Source: DASTQL01 sp035761805 (lineage in GTDB: Bacteria; Actinomycetota; Actinomycetes; Jiangellales; Jiangellaceae). Taken from it: a DNA stretch of 20,615 nucleotides. A program made the translations under genes and the position numbers. Shown here piece after piece: positions 6,277 through 12,801 of the stretch (positions are counted from its first letter, which is position 1; each line of letters begins with the position of its first letter). The notes under the pieces were generated by a model, which was given only the letters and a program-made list of their open reading frames with translations, had not been told where the DNA came from and searched no databases. The stretch spans positions 1-20,615 of the forward strand of contig DASTQL010000098.1 of NCBI GenBank assembly GCA_035761805.1. Reading direction: 5' to 3'.

Positions 6277-7917
6277 GTGCACAGCACCATGCAGGACGTC
6301 CCGTTGCAGGTCCGCCGGCTGCTCGAGCACGGGAGCACCGTCCACGCGGTCAGCGAGGTGGTCACGATGACCCCCGAGGGCCCGCGGCGTGCCTCGTTCG
6401 CGGAGGTCGCGCGCAACGCCGCCCGGCTGGCGCACGCGCTGCGCGGGCTCGGCGTCGAGGACGGCGACCGGGTGGCCACGTTCATGTGGAACAACCAGGA
6501 GCACGTGGAGGCCTATCTCGCCGTCCCCGCCATGGGGGCGGTCCTGCACCCGCTCAACATCCGCCTCTTCCCGGAGCAGGTGGTCTGGATCGCCGGCCAC
6601 GCGGAGGACCGGGTGCTTCTCGTCGACGACTCGCTGGTCCCGGTCGTCGCCAAGCTGCTGCCGCAGCTCGGCACCGTGCAGCACGTGGTGGTGAACAGCC
6701 CTGCAGGACTGCCCGACCTGTCGGCGCTGGAGGGGTTCGGGCCGCAGGTGCACGACTACCGCGCCCTGCTCGAGGGGCACCCGGACAGCTACGCGTGGCC
6801 CGACGTGGACGAGCGCTCGGCGGCGGCCATGTGCTACTCGTCCGGCACCACCGGGGACCCCAAGGGGGTTGTCTACAGCCACCGGTCGATCTACCTGCAC
6901 TCGCTGGGCATCGCGCTGCCCGACGTCTTCGGCCTCTCCGCCAGGGACACCGTGCTCGCGATCGTCCCGCAGTTCCACGTCCTCGCCTGGGGGCTGCCGT
7001 ACGCCGCCTTCCTCACCGGTGCTTCGATGGCCATGCCGGACCGCTTCCTGGTCCCCGAGCCGCTGGCCGCCTTCGTGGGCGCGGCCCGCCCCAACAAGGG
7101 AGCGGGCGTGCCGACGGTCTGGGCAGGGTTGCTCCAGCACGTCCACGCCCACCCCGAGGCCGACGTGTCGTCCCTCGACGAGGCGATCGTCGGCGGCTCG
7201 GCGTGCCCGCCCTCGCTGATGGACGCCTACGACCGGCTGGGCATCACGCTGCTGCACGCGTGGGGGATGACCGAGATCAGCCCGCTGGGGACGCTGGCCC
7301 GGCCGCCGGTCGGGGTCACCGATCCCGAGCAGGTGCGTCGCTACCGGCTGACCCAGGGCCGCTTCGTCGGGCCCGTCGAGGCCCGGCTCGTCGGCACCGA
7401 CGGGTCGCCCGTCCCCTGGGACGGCGAGAGCGTCGGTGAGCTGGAGGTGCGGGGGCCCTGGGTCACGGGCTCCTACTACCGCGACGACGACCCGTCGCGG
7501 TTCGACGACGGCTGGCTCCGGACGGGTGACGTCGGGTCGATCACGCCCGACGGCTACCTCACCCTCACCGACCGGATGAAGGACGTGATCAAGTCCGGCG
7601 GCGAGTGGATCTCCTCGGTCGACCTGGAGAACCAGCTGATGTCGCACGAGGCGGTCGCCGAGGCGAGCGTCGTCGCGGTGCCGGACGATCGGTGGGGCGA
7701 GCGGCCGTTGGCCATCGTGGTCCTCGCCGAGGGCGCCGACGCCACCGCCGAGGAGCTGCGTGAGTTCCTGTCCGAGCGGGTGGCGCACTGGCAGGTGCCC
7801 GAACGGTGGGCCTTCGTCGACGAGGTGCCCAAGACCAGCGTGGGCAAGTTCGACAAGAAGGCTCTGCGACAGCGGCACGCCGGCGGCGACCTCGACGTCC
7901 GCACCGTCGGCTCGTGA
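6277..7917 (+). CDS. AMP-dependent acyl-CoA synthetase (medium/long-chain fatty-acid CoA ligase type)
   Basis: A 546-residue ANL-superfamily ligase that activates a carboxylate as acyl-AMP and then acyl-CoA. Motifs in order: P-loop SSGTTGDPKG (about 188-197), the PQFHVLAW region (about 231-238), GMTE (about 329-332), TGDVG (about 416-420), the hinge around DRMKDVIKSGGEWIS (about 429-443) and the C-terminal catalytic Lys region KTSVGKFDKKAL (about 519-530). The layout resembles AlkK/FadD-type ligases rather than acetyl-CoA synthetase. GTG 6277 has GGGAGG about 8 nt upstream; ATG 6289 is too far from it. It follows the SDR gene and overlaps the ATP-grasp gene by 4 nt, so the three are likely one operon. 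Confidence 0.94.
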   Translation: MHSTMQDVPLQVRRLLEHGSTVHAVSEVVTMTPEGPRRASFAEVARNAARLAHALRGLGVEDGDRVATFMWNNQEHVEAYLAVPAMGAVLHPLNIRLFPEQVVWIAGHAEDRVLLVDDSLVPVVAKLLPQLGTVQHVVVNSPAGLPDLSALEGFGPQVHDYRALLEGHPDSYAWPDVDERSAAAMCYSSGTTGDPKGVVYSHRSIYLHSLGIALPDVFGLSARDTVLAIVPQFHVLAWGLPYAAFLTGASMAMPDRFLVPEPLAAFVGAARPNKGAGVPTVWAGLLQHVHAHPEADVSSLDEAIVGGSACPPSLMDAYDRLGITLLHAWGMTEISPLGTLARPPVGVTDPEQVRRYRLTQGRFVGPVEARLVGTDGSPVPWDGESVGELEVRGPWVTGSYYRDDDPSRFDDGWLRTGDVGSITPDGYLTLTDRMKDVIKSGGEWISSVDLENQLMSHEAVAEASVVAVPDDRWGERPLAIVVLAEGADATAEELREFLSERVAHWQVPERWAFVDEVPKTSVGKFDKKALRQRHAGGDLDVRTVGS

Positions 7918-8813
7918 CCCGGCCGCGCATCGCGGTCGCCACGTGTGCCCAGGCCCGTGGTCTCGACGAGGACGAGCCGCTGCTGCTGGACGCCCTGGCC
8001 CGACACGGGCTACCGGGCGAGCCGGTCGACTGGCACGACCCGGGCGCGGACTGGTCCTCGTACGAGCTGGTGGTCGTGCGGTCCACCTGGGACTACCACG
8101 AGCGTCCCGGTGACTTCGTCGCCTGGGCCGATGCGGTCGAGCGCGTGACCCTGCTGGCGAACCCAGCCCACGTGCTGCGGTGGAACACCGACAAGACCTA
8201 CCTGCGGGACCTGGCGGCGGCCGGCGTGCCGGTCGTCCCGACCGTCTTCGCGTCGCCTGGCGACCCGGTGCCCGTCGTCGACGGTCCGGTGGTGGTCAAG
8301 CCGGTGGTGTCGGCGGGCTCCCGTGACACCGTTCGGCACGACGACGGCGGGTCGGTGGCCGCGCGGGCGCACTCGCTGCGCCTGCTCGACGCTGGGCGCT
8401 CGGTCATGGTCCAGCCCTACCTGCACGATGTCGACGAGGCGGGCGAGACCGCGCTGGTCCACATCGGCGGCCGGCCGAGCCACGCGATGCGGAAGGGCGC
8501 CCTGCTCACCGGCGGGGCGGGCGAGCTGGTGGGCGGGCTGTTCGTCGAGGAGGAGATGTCCGTCCGGGAACCGTCGGGGGCGGAGCTGGCGGTGGGGGAG
8601 GCGGTTCTGGCGGCGCTCCCCTTCGACGCGTCGGCCCTCGCCTACGCCCGGGTGGACCTGCTGCCCGGCCCGGGTGGCGAGCCGCTCCTGCTCGAGGTGG
8701 AGCTCACCGAGCCCTCGCTGTTCCTGACGTACGTGCCGGAGGCGGCCGACCGGCTGGCGGCCCACCTGCGTGGTCTCGTGGCCCGTACCGCCTCGGCCTC
8801 GCCGTCCTCGTGA
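7914..8813 (+). CDS. ATP-grasp domain protein of unknown substrate
   Basis: A 299-residue protein whose GTG overlaps the ligase stop (GTGA), so translation is coupled. It shows an N-terminal domain with VVVRSTWDYHERPGDFVAWAD (about 51-71), the ATP-grasp A-loop VVVKPVVSAGSRDT (about 126-139), a hinge strand MVQPYL (about 164-169), an RKGA segment (about 193-196) and the metal-binding end YARVDLLP...LLLEVELTEPSLF (about 243-270). This resembles RimK/glutathione-synthetase-like ATP-grasp ligases and, from memory, the DcsG group of uncharacterised homologues. Such enzymes form an acyl phosphate and join it to an amine or thiol. The substrate is unknown. Its position after an SDR and a CoA ligase hints at a small dedicated pathway. 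A long hairpin begins at its stop codon. Confidence 0.85.
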   Translation: MTRPRIAVATCAQARGLDEDEPLLLDALARHGLPGEPVDWHDPGADWSSYELVVVRSTWDYHERPGDFVAWADAVERVTLLANPAHVLRWNTDKTYLRDLAAAGVPVVPTVFASPGDPVPVVDGPVVVKPVVSAGSRDTVRHDDGGSVAARAHSLRLLDAGRSVMVQPYLHDVDEAGETALVHIGGRPSHAMRKGALLTGGAGELVGGLFVEEEMSVREPSGAELAVGEAVLAALPFDASALAYARVDLLPGPGGEPLLLEVELTEPSLFLTYVPEAADRLAAHLRGLVARTASASPSS

Positions 8814-8859
8814 TCACGAAGGCCTGCCCGTGCCGGGACACGGGCAGGCCTTCATGATC
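8812..8859. terminator. strong bidirectional hairpin terminator
   Basis: A perfect 15-bp inverted repeat, GAAGGCCTGCCCGTG (8818-8832) with its complement at 8839-8853 and a 6-nt loop. It extends past one mismatch by GATCA (8812-8816) with TGATC (8855-8859). It lies between the convergent ATP-grasp and OsmC genes and includes the end of the ATP-grasp stop codon. There is no long U tract, as is common in high-GC actinomycetes. Confidence 0.9.
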
Positions 8860-8875
8860 TGGGGGCTGGTGCGGG

Positions 8876-9448
8876 TCAGGCGGAGACGTTGATCTCCACC
8901 GGGACGCCGTTGGTGAGGACGTCGAAGACCGCGGAGCGAGCCCGCGACTGCTCGACCAGCTCGCGCATCTGCTCCGGCGTGCCGGTGCCCTCGACGTGGA
9001 AGTCGACGCGGATCTGCTGGTAGCCGTTGCGGACCTCGTCGGACATCCCGAAGATCCCCTGCAGGTCGATGTCGCCGACCACGGTCGACTCGACGCGCGT
9101 GAGGGTGACGCCGCGGGCGGCGGCGATGTTGCCCAGCCCGGCTGTGATGCAGGCGGCGAGGGCGTGCAACAGGTACTCGACGGGGGTCGGGCCCTCGTCG
9201 CTGCCGACGAGGACGGCCGGGTGGTCGCCGTCGAAGACGTACGTGCGCTTGTGCTCGTGCTCCTGCCCGGCGCCGTAGAAGTCGCTGATGGTGGACTGGC
9301 TGTGGTTACCGCTGATCCAGCGGTTGCGCGCCCGGAACTGGAACCTCGCGAGCTCGCGCTGGCCCTTCACGGCGTCCAGCGTCGCGAAGAGGGTGGGCAC
9401 GTCGACGCCGTGGCGGCTCTGCGGGGCGTCGGTGGTGGCCGTGGTCAT
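8876..9448 (-). CDS. OsmC family protein with a single cysteine
   Basis: A 190-residue protein of the OsmC/Ohr superfamily. Recognisable parts are the N-terminal FQFRARNRWISGNHSQS (about 36-52), GPTPVEYLLHALAACITAG (about 86-104) carrying C100, and the C-terminal RSAVFDVLTNGVPVEI. OsmC and Ohr proteins reduce peroxides with two cysteines. Here C100 is the only Cys in the whole protein; the second position is not Cys in the RSAVFDV segment. It is therefore unlikely to be a classical disulfide-forming peroxidase and may belong to the wider OsmC-like group. ATG 9448 was chosen because AAGGAG lies about 9 nt upstream; an earlier in-frame start at 9466 would include that site. It diverges from the methyltransferase gene across 125 nt. 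Confidence 0.9.
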   Translation of the reverse strand: MTTATTDAPQSRHGVDVPTLFATLDAVKGQRELARFQFRARNRWISGNHSQSTISDFYGAGQEHEHKRTYVFDGDHPAVLVGSDEGPTPVEYLLHALAACITAGLGNIAAARGVTLTRVESTVVGDIDLQGIFGMSDEVRNGYQQIRVDFHVEGTGTPEQMRELVEQSRARSAVFDVLTNGVPVEINVSA

Positions 9449-9560
9449 GTCGGTGGTCTCCTTCACGGTTGCTGACCAGGTGCCTGCAGCGTCGTCCTCC
9501 CGGGCCGGCGCACCATCGGTGGCGGGTGCCCATGTCGGTCCGCCGGCCTGCCCATCCCCG

Positions 9561-9573
9561 TAGGGTGACGAGG
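9561..9573 (+). promoter_or_regulatory. leaderless-type -10 (TAGGGT) before the methyltransferase
   Basis: TAGGGT at 9561-9566 is followed by exactly 7 nt and ATG 9574, the distance expected if transcription starts at the ATG. A weak GAGG directly before the ATG is too close to be a good ribosome site. Confidence 0.45.
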
Positions 9574-10614
9574 ATGCTGAGCCGGATCATGACCCTGACG
9601 AGGCTGGCGCGGGCGGGGAACCTGCCCGGCCGGCTCACCCTGCTCCGCGACGGGACGGCTGCGACCCGGGTCGCGATGACGGGTACAGCCCTGGACACGG
9701 GCCTCGTCGACGCCCTGGCGGAGGGCCCGTCGACGGTCGAGGCACTGGCGGAGCGCCTGGGAGTGCGCGACCGGTCGCTCCTCACCCCGTACCTCCGTGT
9801 GCTCGAGGCCTCCGGCGTCACCCGCCGTACGCGAGGTCGATGGGCCCTGACCTGGCGAGCGCGGCGGGCCCTCGCCGACGACCTCGTACGCGCCGGGTAC
9901 GAGGGTTACGCGGGCTACCACACCGATCTTTACAGGGGGTTACCCGCGCAGCTTGCCGGAGGGCCCGGTCGGCGGGATGTCCAGGAGAAGGGTGAGCTGA
10001 TCGCACGGCTCTCCGAGGGCTTCGACCCGTTCGTCGACGAGCTGTTGACCACGCTGGTACAGGAACGTCGGCCCCTGCGCGTGCTGGACCTCGGGTGCGG
10101 TGCGGGACAGCGGCTGGTCGGCATGGTTCGGGCCGGCCCGGGGGTGGAGGGCGTCGGCGTCGAGCGGGACGCCGACGCGGCGGCACTCGCTGAGGCAGCG
10201 ATCCTCCGTGCCGGGCTCGAGCAGCGGACGGGCATCGTACGCATGGACATCGCCGAGCTGGTCGCCCGCGGTCCGGACAGGGTCGGCGGACCCGCAGACC
10301 TCGTCCTGCTGGCCAACGTCATCTACTACGTGCCGGTGTCCGAGCGCGTGGACCTGCTCGCCGGGTGCGCCCGTCTGGTGCGACGCGGCGGCGTCCTGGT
10401 CGTCGTCACGACGGCCGCGGAGCCCACCTTCTTCTCGCGCCACTTCGACCTGCTGCTGCGCGCCCAGGGATCCGGGATGGAGCTGCCGGAGCTGGAGGAG
10501 CTCGGTGGCCAGCTGCTGGCGGCCGGGTTGACGCCCCAGCGTCCCCGGCGGTTGACGCCGGGGCAGTCGCTGTTCGCGGTGGTGGCCGAGCGTTTCCCGC
10601 CCGGAACCGCGTGA
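9574..10614 (+). CDS. class I SAM-dependent methyltransferase with N-terminal winged-helix-like domain
   Basis: A 346-residue protein. The N-terminal part (about 30-100, including ALAEGPSTVEALAERLGV and LRVLEASGVTRRTRGRWAL) looks like the winged-helix/dimerisation domain of O-methyltransferase-type enzymes. The Rossmann core has motif I VLDLGCGAGQRLVG (about 170-183), acidic GVERDAD (about 195-201), a motif II/III region (IVRMDIAEL, LVLLANVIYYV) and a late strand VLVVVTT. The substrate is unknown; the domain order fits small-molecule methylation rather than rRNA modification. Its TGA forms part of an 11-bp inverted repeat that ends 46 nt before the SRPBCC pseudogene. Confidence 0.85.
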   Translation: MLSRIMTLTRLARAGNLPGRLTLLRDGTAATRVAMTGTALDTGLVDALAEGPSTVEALAERLGVRDRSLLTPYLRVLEASGVTRRTRGRWALTWRARRALADDLVRAGYEGYAGYHTDLYRGLPAQLAGGPGRRDVQEKGELIARLSEGFDPFVDELLTTLVQERRPLRVLDLGCGAGQRLVGMVRAGPGVEGVGVERDADAAALAEAAILRAGLEQRTGIVRMDIAELVARGPDRVGGPADLVLLANVIYYVPVSERVDLLAGCARLVRRGGVLVVVTTAAEPTFFSRHFDLLLRAQGSGMELPELEELGGQLLAAGLTPQRPRRLTPGQSLFAVVAERFPPGTA

Positions 10615-10665
10615 TCACCGTGCCGCCCCGTCCCGCGGTCGGCACGGCGACCCACACGGTGATCA
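10612..10665. repeat. nested inverted repeats after the methyltransferase
   Basis: TGATCACCGTG (10612-10622) is perfectly complementary to CACGGTGATCA (10655-10665). A competing inner pair, CCGTGCCG (10618-10625) with CGGCACGG (10640-10647), shares bases with the first. They could form a terminator with alternative folds. The outer arm contains the methyltransferase stop codon. Confidence 0.6.
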
Positions 10666-10711
10666 TGGAAGGGATCGGCCTCGCCGGGCCACGCGGTTGC
10701 TGGGGGGTGTC

Positions 10712-11254
10712 ATGGCCGTGTTCGGCATCGCCTACGTGGTGCTGCAGGTCCTCGGCCGGACCTCGGGCAGCACCCGGGCCGAGCGGCAGCGGGGCTGCCG
10801 GGCGACGACCTGGTCCGTCGCCCGACGGTCGTGACCAACCACGCGATCACGATCGAGGCCGCTCCGGAGCGGGTGTGGCCGTGGCTGACCCAGATGGGGT
10901 GGCACCGGGGCGGCTGGTACACGCCCCGCTTGGTGGACCGGCTGCTCTTCCCGGCGGACTGGCCCAGCGCGGAGCGGCTGGAGCCTCGGCTGGTCCCGGT
11001 GCGGTGGCGCCGGCGGTGGGGGGCCGCGATCGACTGGGTGTGGACCTTCGCCGTGGAGGAGCGTCCGGGTGGCCGGACCCGGTTGCAGCTGCGCACCCGG
11101 GGGCGCACCCGGCCGTGGTGGCTGACGGCGGGGTACGTCGGGGCTGCTCGTCCCCGCCGACCACGTCATGGCGACCGGCATGCTGCGAGGCATCAAGCGC
11201 GGGGTCGAGCGACGCGGTTCGGCGGGACCCGGGCGGGCCACCGGCCCCGAATGA
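10712..11254 (+). pseudogene. SRPBCC-family protein gene, disrupted by two frameshifts
   Basis: The reading begins MAVFGIAYVVLQVLGRTSGSTRAERQRG in one frame. It continues as LPGDDLVRRPTVVTNHAITIEAAPERVWPWLTQ in the next, and returns near 11143 to the first frame as LLVPADHVMATGMLRGIKRG, ending at TGA 11252-11254. Each switch falls at an identical GGGGCTGC (10791-10798 and 11140-11147), consistent with one G lost at the first and one gained at the second. The middle keeps SRPBCC features: VWPWLTQMGWHRGGWYTPR and GAAIDWVWTFAVEE. Compared with relatives I remember, some 30-40 residues between SAERLEP and GAAIDW seem missing, which is inference. The longest intact piece, GTG 10831 to 11355, has a meaningless C-terminus. 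The start is uncertain; ATG 10712 is the first in frame. Confidence 0.72.
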
Positions 11255-11346
11255 CCATGTTCACCACCCTTCTGGGGCCGGCCCCTGGCCATCACGAGGC
11301 TGGTCGGGCCTTCACGAGGCGTCGGAGCCTGGTGGTGGCACCACTG

Positions 11347-11372
11347 GCCTGGTGATGGACCCATCACCAGGC
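11347..11372. terminator. 12-bp perfect hairpin between convergent genes
   Basis: GCCTGGTGATGG (11347-11358) and CCATCACCAGGC (11361-11372) are perfect complements separated by 2 nt. It lies in the 182-nt gap between the SRPBCC pseudogene and the flavin monooxygenase, which converge. A smaller palindrome GTGGTGGCACCAC and two copies of TCACGAGGC lie just upstream. A bidirectional terminator is the simplest reading. Nothing else was found in this gap. Confidence 0.65.
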
Positions 11373-11436
11373 TGCTGCGGCGAGGTGGTCGTCCGGGCGG
11401 TTGCGACGCCTGTCGTGTCGGGGGGTGGGGCGGGGC

Positions 11437-12702
11437 TCAGGCGACCGGCTCGAGGGCCGGCCCGCAGTCCCGGTCCCGGCCTCGGGCGCGGTCGTCGATG
11501 ACCTGCGCCAGGTGGGCCGCGTCCTCGCCGACGCCACCGATGAAGTTGGACTTGCGCTTCCACTGCCAGCGCAGGCCCAGCACCGACAGCCCGGGGGCAG
11601 GGGTGACCCCCCGGTGGTGCACCAGGTCGCCACGCGCGTCCAGGACCGGGGCGCGCAGCCAGGAGAAGTCCCGCCGGAAGCCGGTCGCCCAGACCACGCT
11701 GGTCACGCCCTCGCGCCGGAGGTCCAGGGACCGCGCCGACGCCTCCGCCCACTGCTCGGGTCGACAGGGTGCGGGAACGGCCTCGCCGTGCCCGCCCCCG
11801 TACACCCCCACGTGCAGGTCCACGGAGGCGCGGAAGCGCACGTCGTGGCTGTCGGCTTCGGCCAGTCGCTCCGCCAGGTCGCCGGCGAAGTGCGCCCGCC
11901 CGTCGACCAGGCCCGCCAGCCGACCGTGCATGGCGACGCCCGCCTCGGCCAGCACGCGCAGGTTCAGGTCCTCGGTCCCCCCGGCGAGGATGACTCCCGG
12001 TGCACGGGGAGCCCGTCCTTCCGGCAGGGTGTCCACCGTCCGGTCCAGCATGCCGAGCCGGTCCATCCAGACGTAGGCGTCCCGGCCCCGGTAGCGCCGG
12101 GGCAACGGTCGGTGGCGGCTCACCGCGAGGTGCACCCGTCGCCCGGCCCGCGCCAGCTCGAGCGCGACCTGCTGGCCGGACGGCCCCGAGCCCACGACGA
12201 GCACCGCTCCCGGCGGCAGCTGCTCCGGCCGCCGGTACGCCGACGTGTGCACCTGCTCCACCCGCCACGGCAGCTGCTCCGCGACCTCCGGCACGTACGG
12301 CCGGTCGTAGTGGCCCGTCGCGACCACGACGTCCCGGGCCAGCCAGCTGCCGCCCCCCGCCGTCCGCACGCGCCAGCCTTCCGGCGCCCGCTCCACACGG
12401 CGGACCGCCTCTCCCGTACGGACGGGGGCGGCGAAGCTCCGCGCGTACGCCTCGAAGTGCTCGACCACCTCGGGCCCGGCCATGAAGCCCTCCGGGTCCG
12501 TCCCCTCGTACGGGAGTCCCGGCAGCTCGTTGTAGCGGTGCGGAGACAGCAGGCGGAAGGAGTCCCAGCGCTCGCTTCGCCACCGCTCGGCGACCCGCCC
12601 ACGCTCGAGGAGCACGTGCTCGCGGCCGAGGTCGGTCAGGTGCCGGCTCAGCGCGAGCCCGGCCTGGCCGGCTCCGACGACGAGGGTCTCGACCGTGAGC
12701 AT
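11437..12702 (-). CDS. flavin-dependent NAD(P)H monooxygenase / pyridine nucleotide-disulfide oxidoreductase family
   Basis: A 421-residue protein with two dinucleotide folds. The FAD loop GAGQAG is residues 10-15 and the NADPH loop GSGPSG residues 171-176. DSFRLLSPHRYNELPGLPY (about 47-65), VATGHYDRPYVP (about 127-138) and a late VWATGF motif are typical of class B flavoprotein monooxygenase-like proteins. VHTSAYRRPEQLPPG (151-165) occupies the place of the FxGxxxHxxxY signature. It should bind FAD and NADPH and oxygenate a small molecule; the substrate is unknown. ATG 12702 has AGGAGG about 7 nt upstream, which settles the start. It lies 99 nt downstream of the decarboxylase gene on the same strand, with a possible own -10 (TAACGT). 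Confidence 0.9.
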   Translation of the reverse strand: MLTVETLVVGAGQAGLALSRHLTDLGREHVLLERGRVAERWRSERWDSFRLLSPHRYNELPGLPYEGTDPEGFMAGPEVVEHFEAYARSFAAPVRTGEAVRRVERAPEGWRVRTAGGGSWLARDVVVATGHYDRPYVPEVAEQLPWRVEQVHTSAYRRPEQLPPGAVLVVGSGPSGQQVALELARAGRRVHLAVSRHRPLPRRYRGRDAYVWMDRLGMLDRTVDTLPEGRAPRAPGVILAGGTEDLNLRVLAEAGVAMHGRLAGLVDGRAHFAGDLAERLAEADSHDVRFRASVDLHVGVYGGGHGEAVPAPCRPEQWAEASARSLDLRREGVTSVVWATGFRRDFSWLRAPVLDARGDLVHHRGVTPAPGLSVLGLRWQWKRKSNFIGGVGEDAAHLAQVIDDRARGRDRDCGPALEPVA

Positions 12703-12737
12703 CTCGGGTCCTCCTGGGAACGGCGTGGTTGGGCGTG

Positions 12738-12743
12738 ACGTTA
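12738..12743 (-). promoter_or_regulatory. possible -10 (TAACGT) of the flavin monooxygenase
   Basis: TAACGT on the minus strand lies about 35 nt before the ATG, in the 99-nt gap after the decarboxylase gene. No clear -35 box was found, so separate transcription is only a suggestion. Confidence 0.25.
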
Positions 12744-12801
12744 AGGACCGCGGTGGGCCCGGCCATCGGCCCCGGTTGCCCATCCCGGGTGGTCGGGCTG
12801 C

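Noticed and set aside
6250..7878. A 542-codon open frame on the minus strand opposite the acyl-CoA ligase
   Set aside because: It mirrors the ligase, which has all ANL motifs. The antisense product is His/Arg/Asp-rich without recognisable domains.
10831..11355. An intact 174-residue SRPBCC protein
   Set aside because: The C-terminal third is Arg/His-rich nonsense, while the expected family sequence continues in the neighbouring frame, so a frameshifted gene is the better reading.
10365..11501. A 378-codon plus-strand frame spanning the methyltransferase end, the SRPBCC remnant and the intergenic region
   Set aside because: It crosses the methyltransferase stop and two hairpins in another frame, and the product is Gly/Pro/Arg-rich without motifs.
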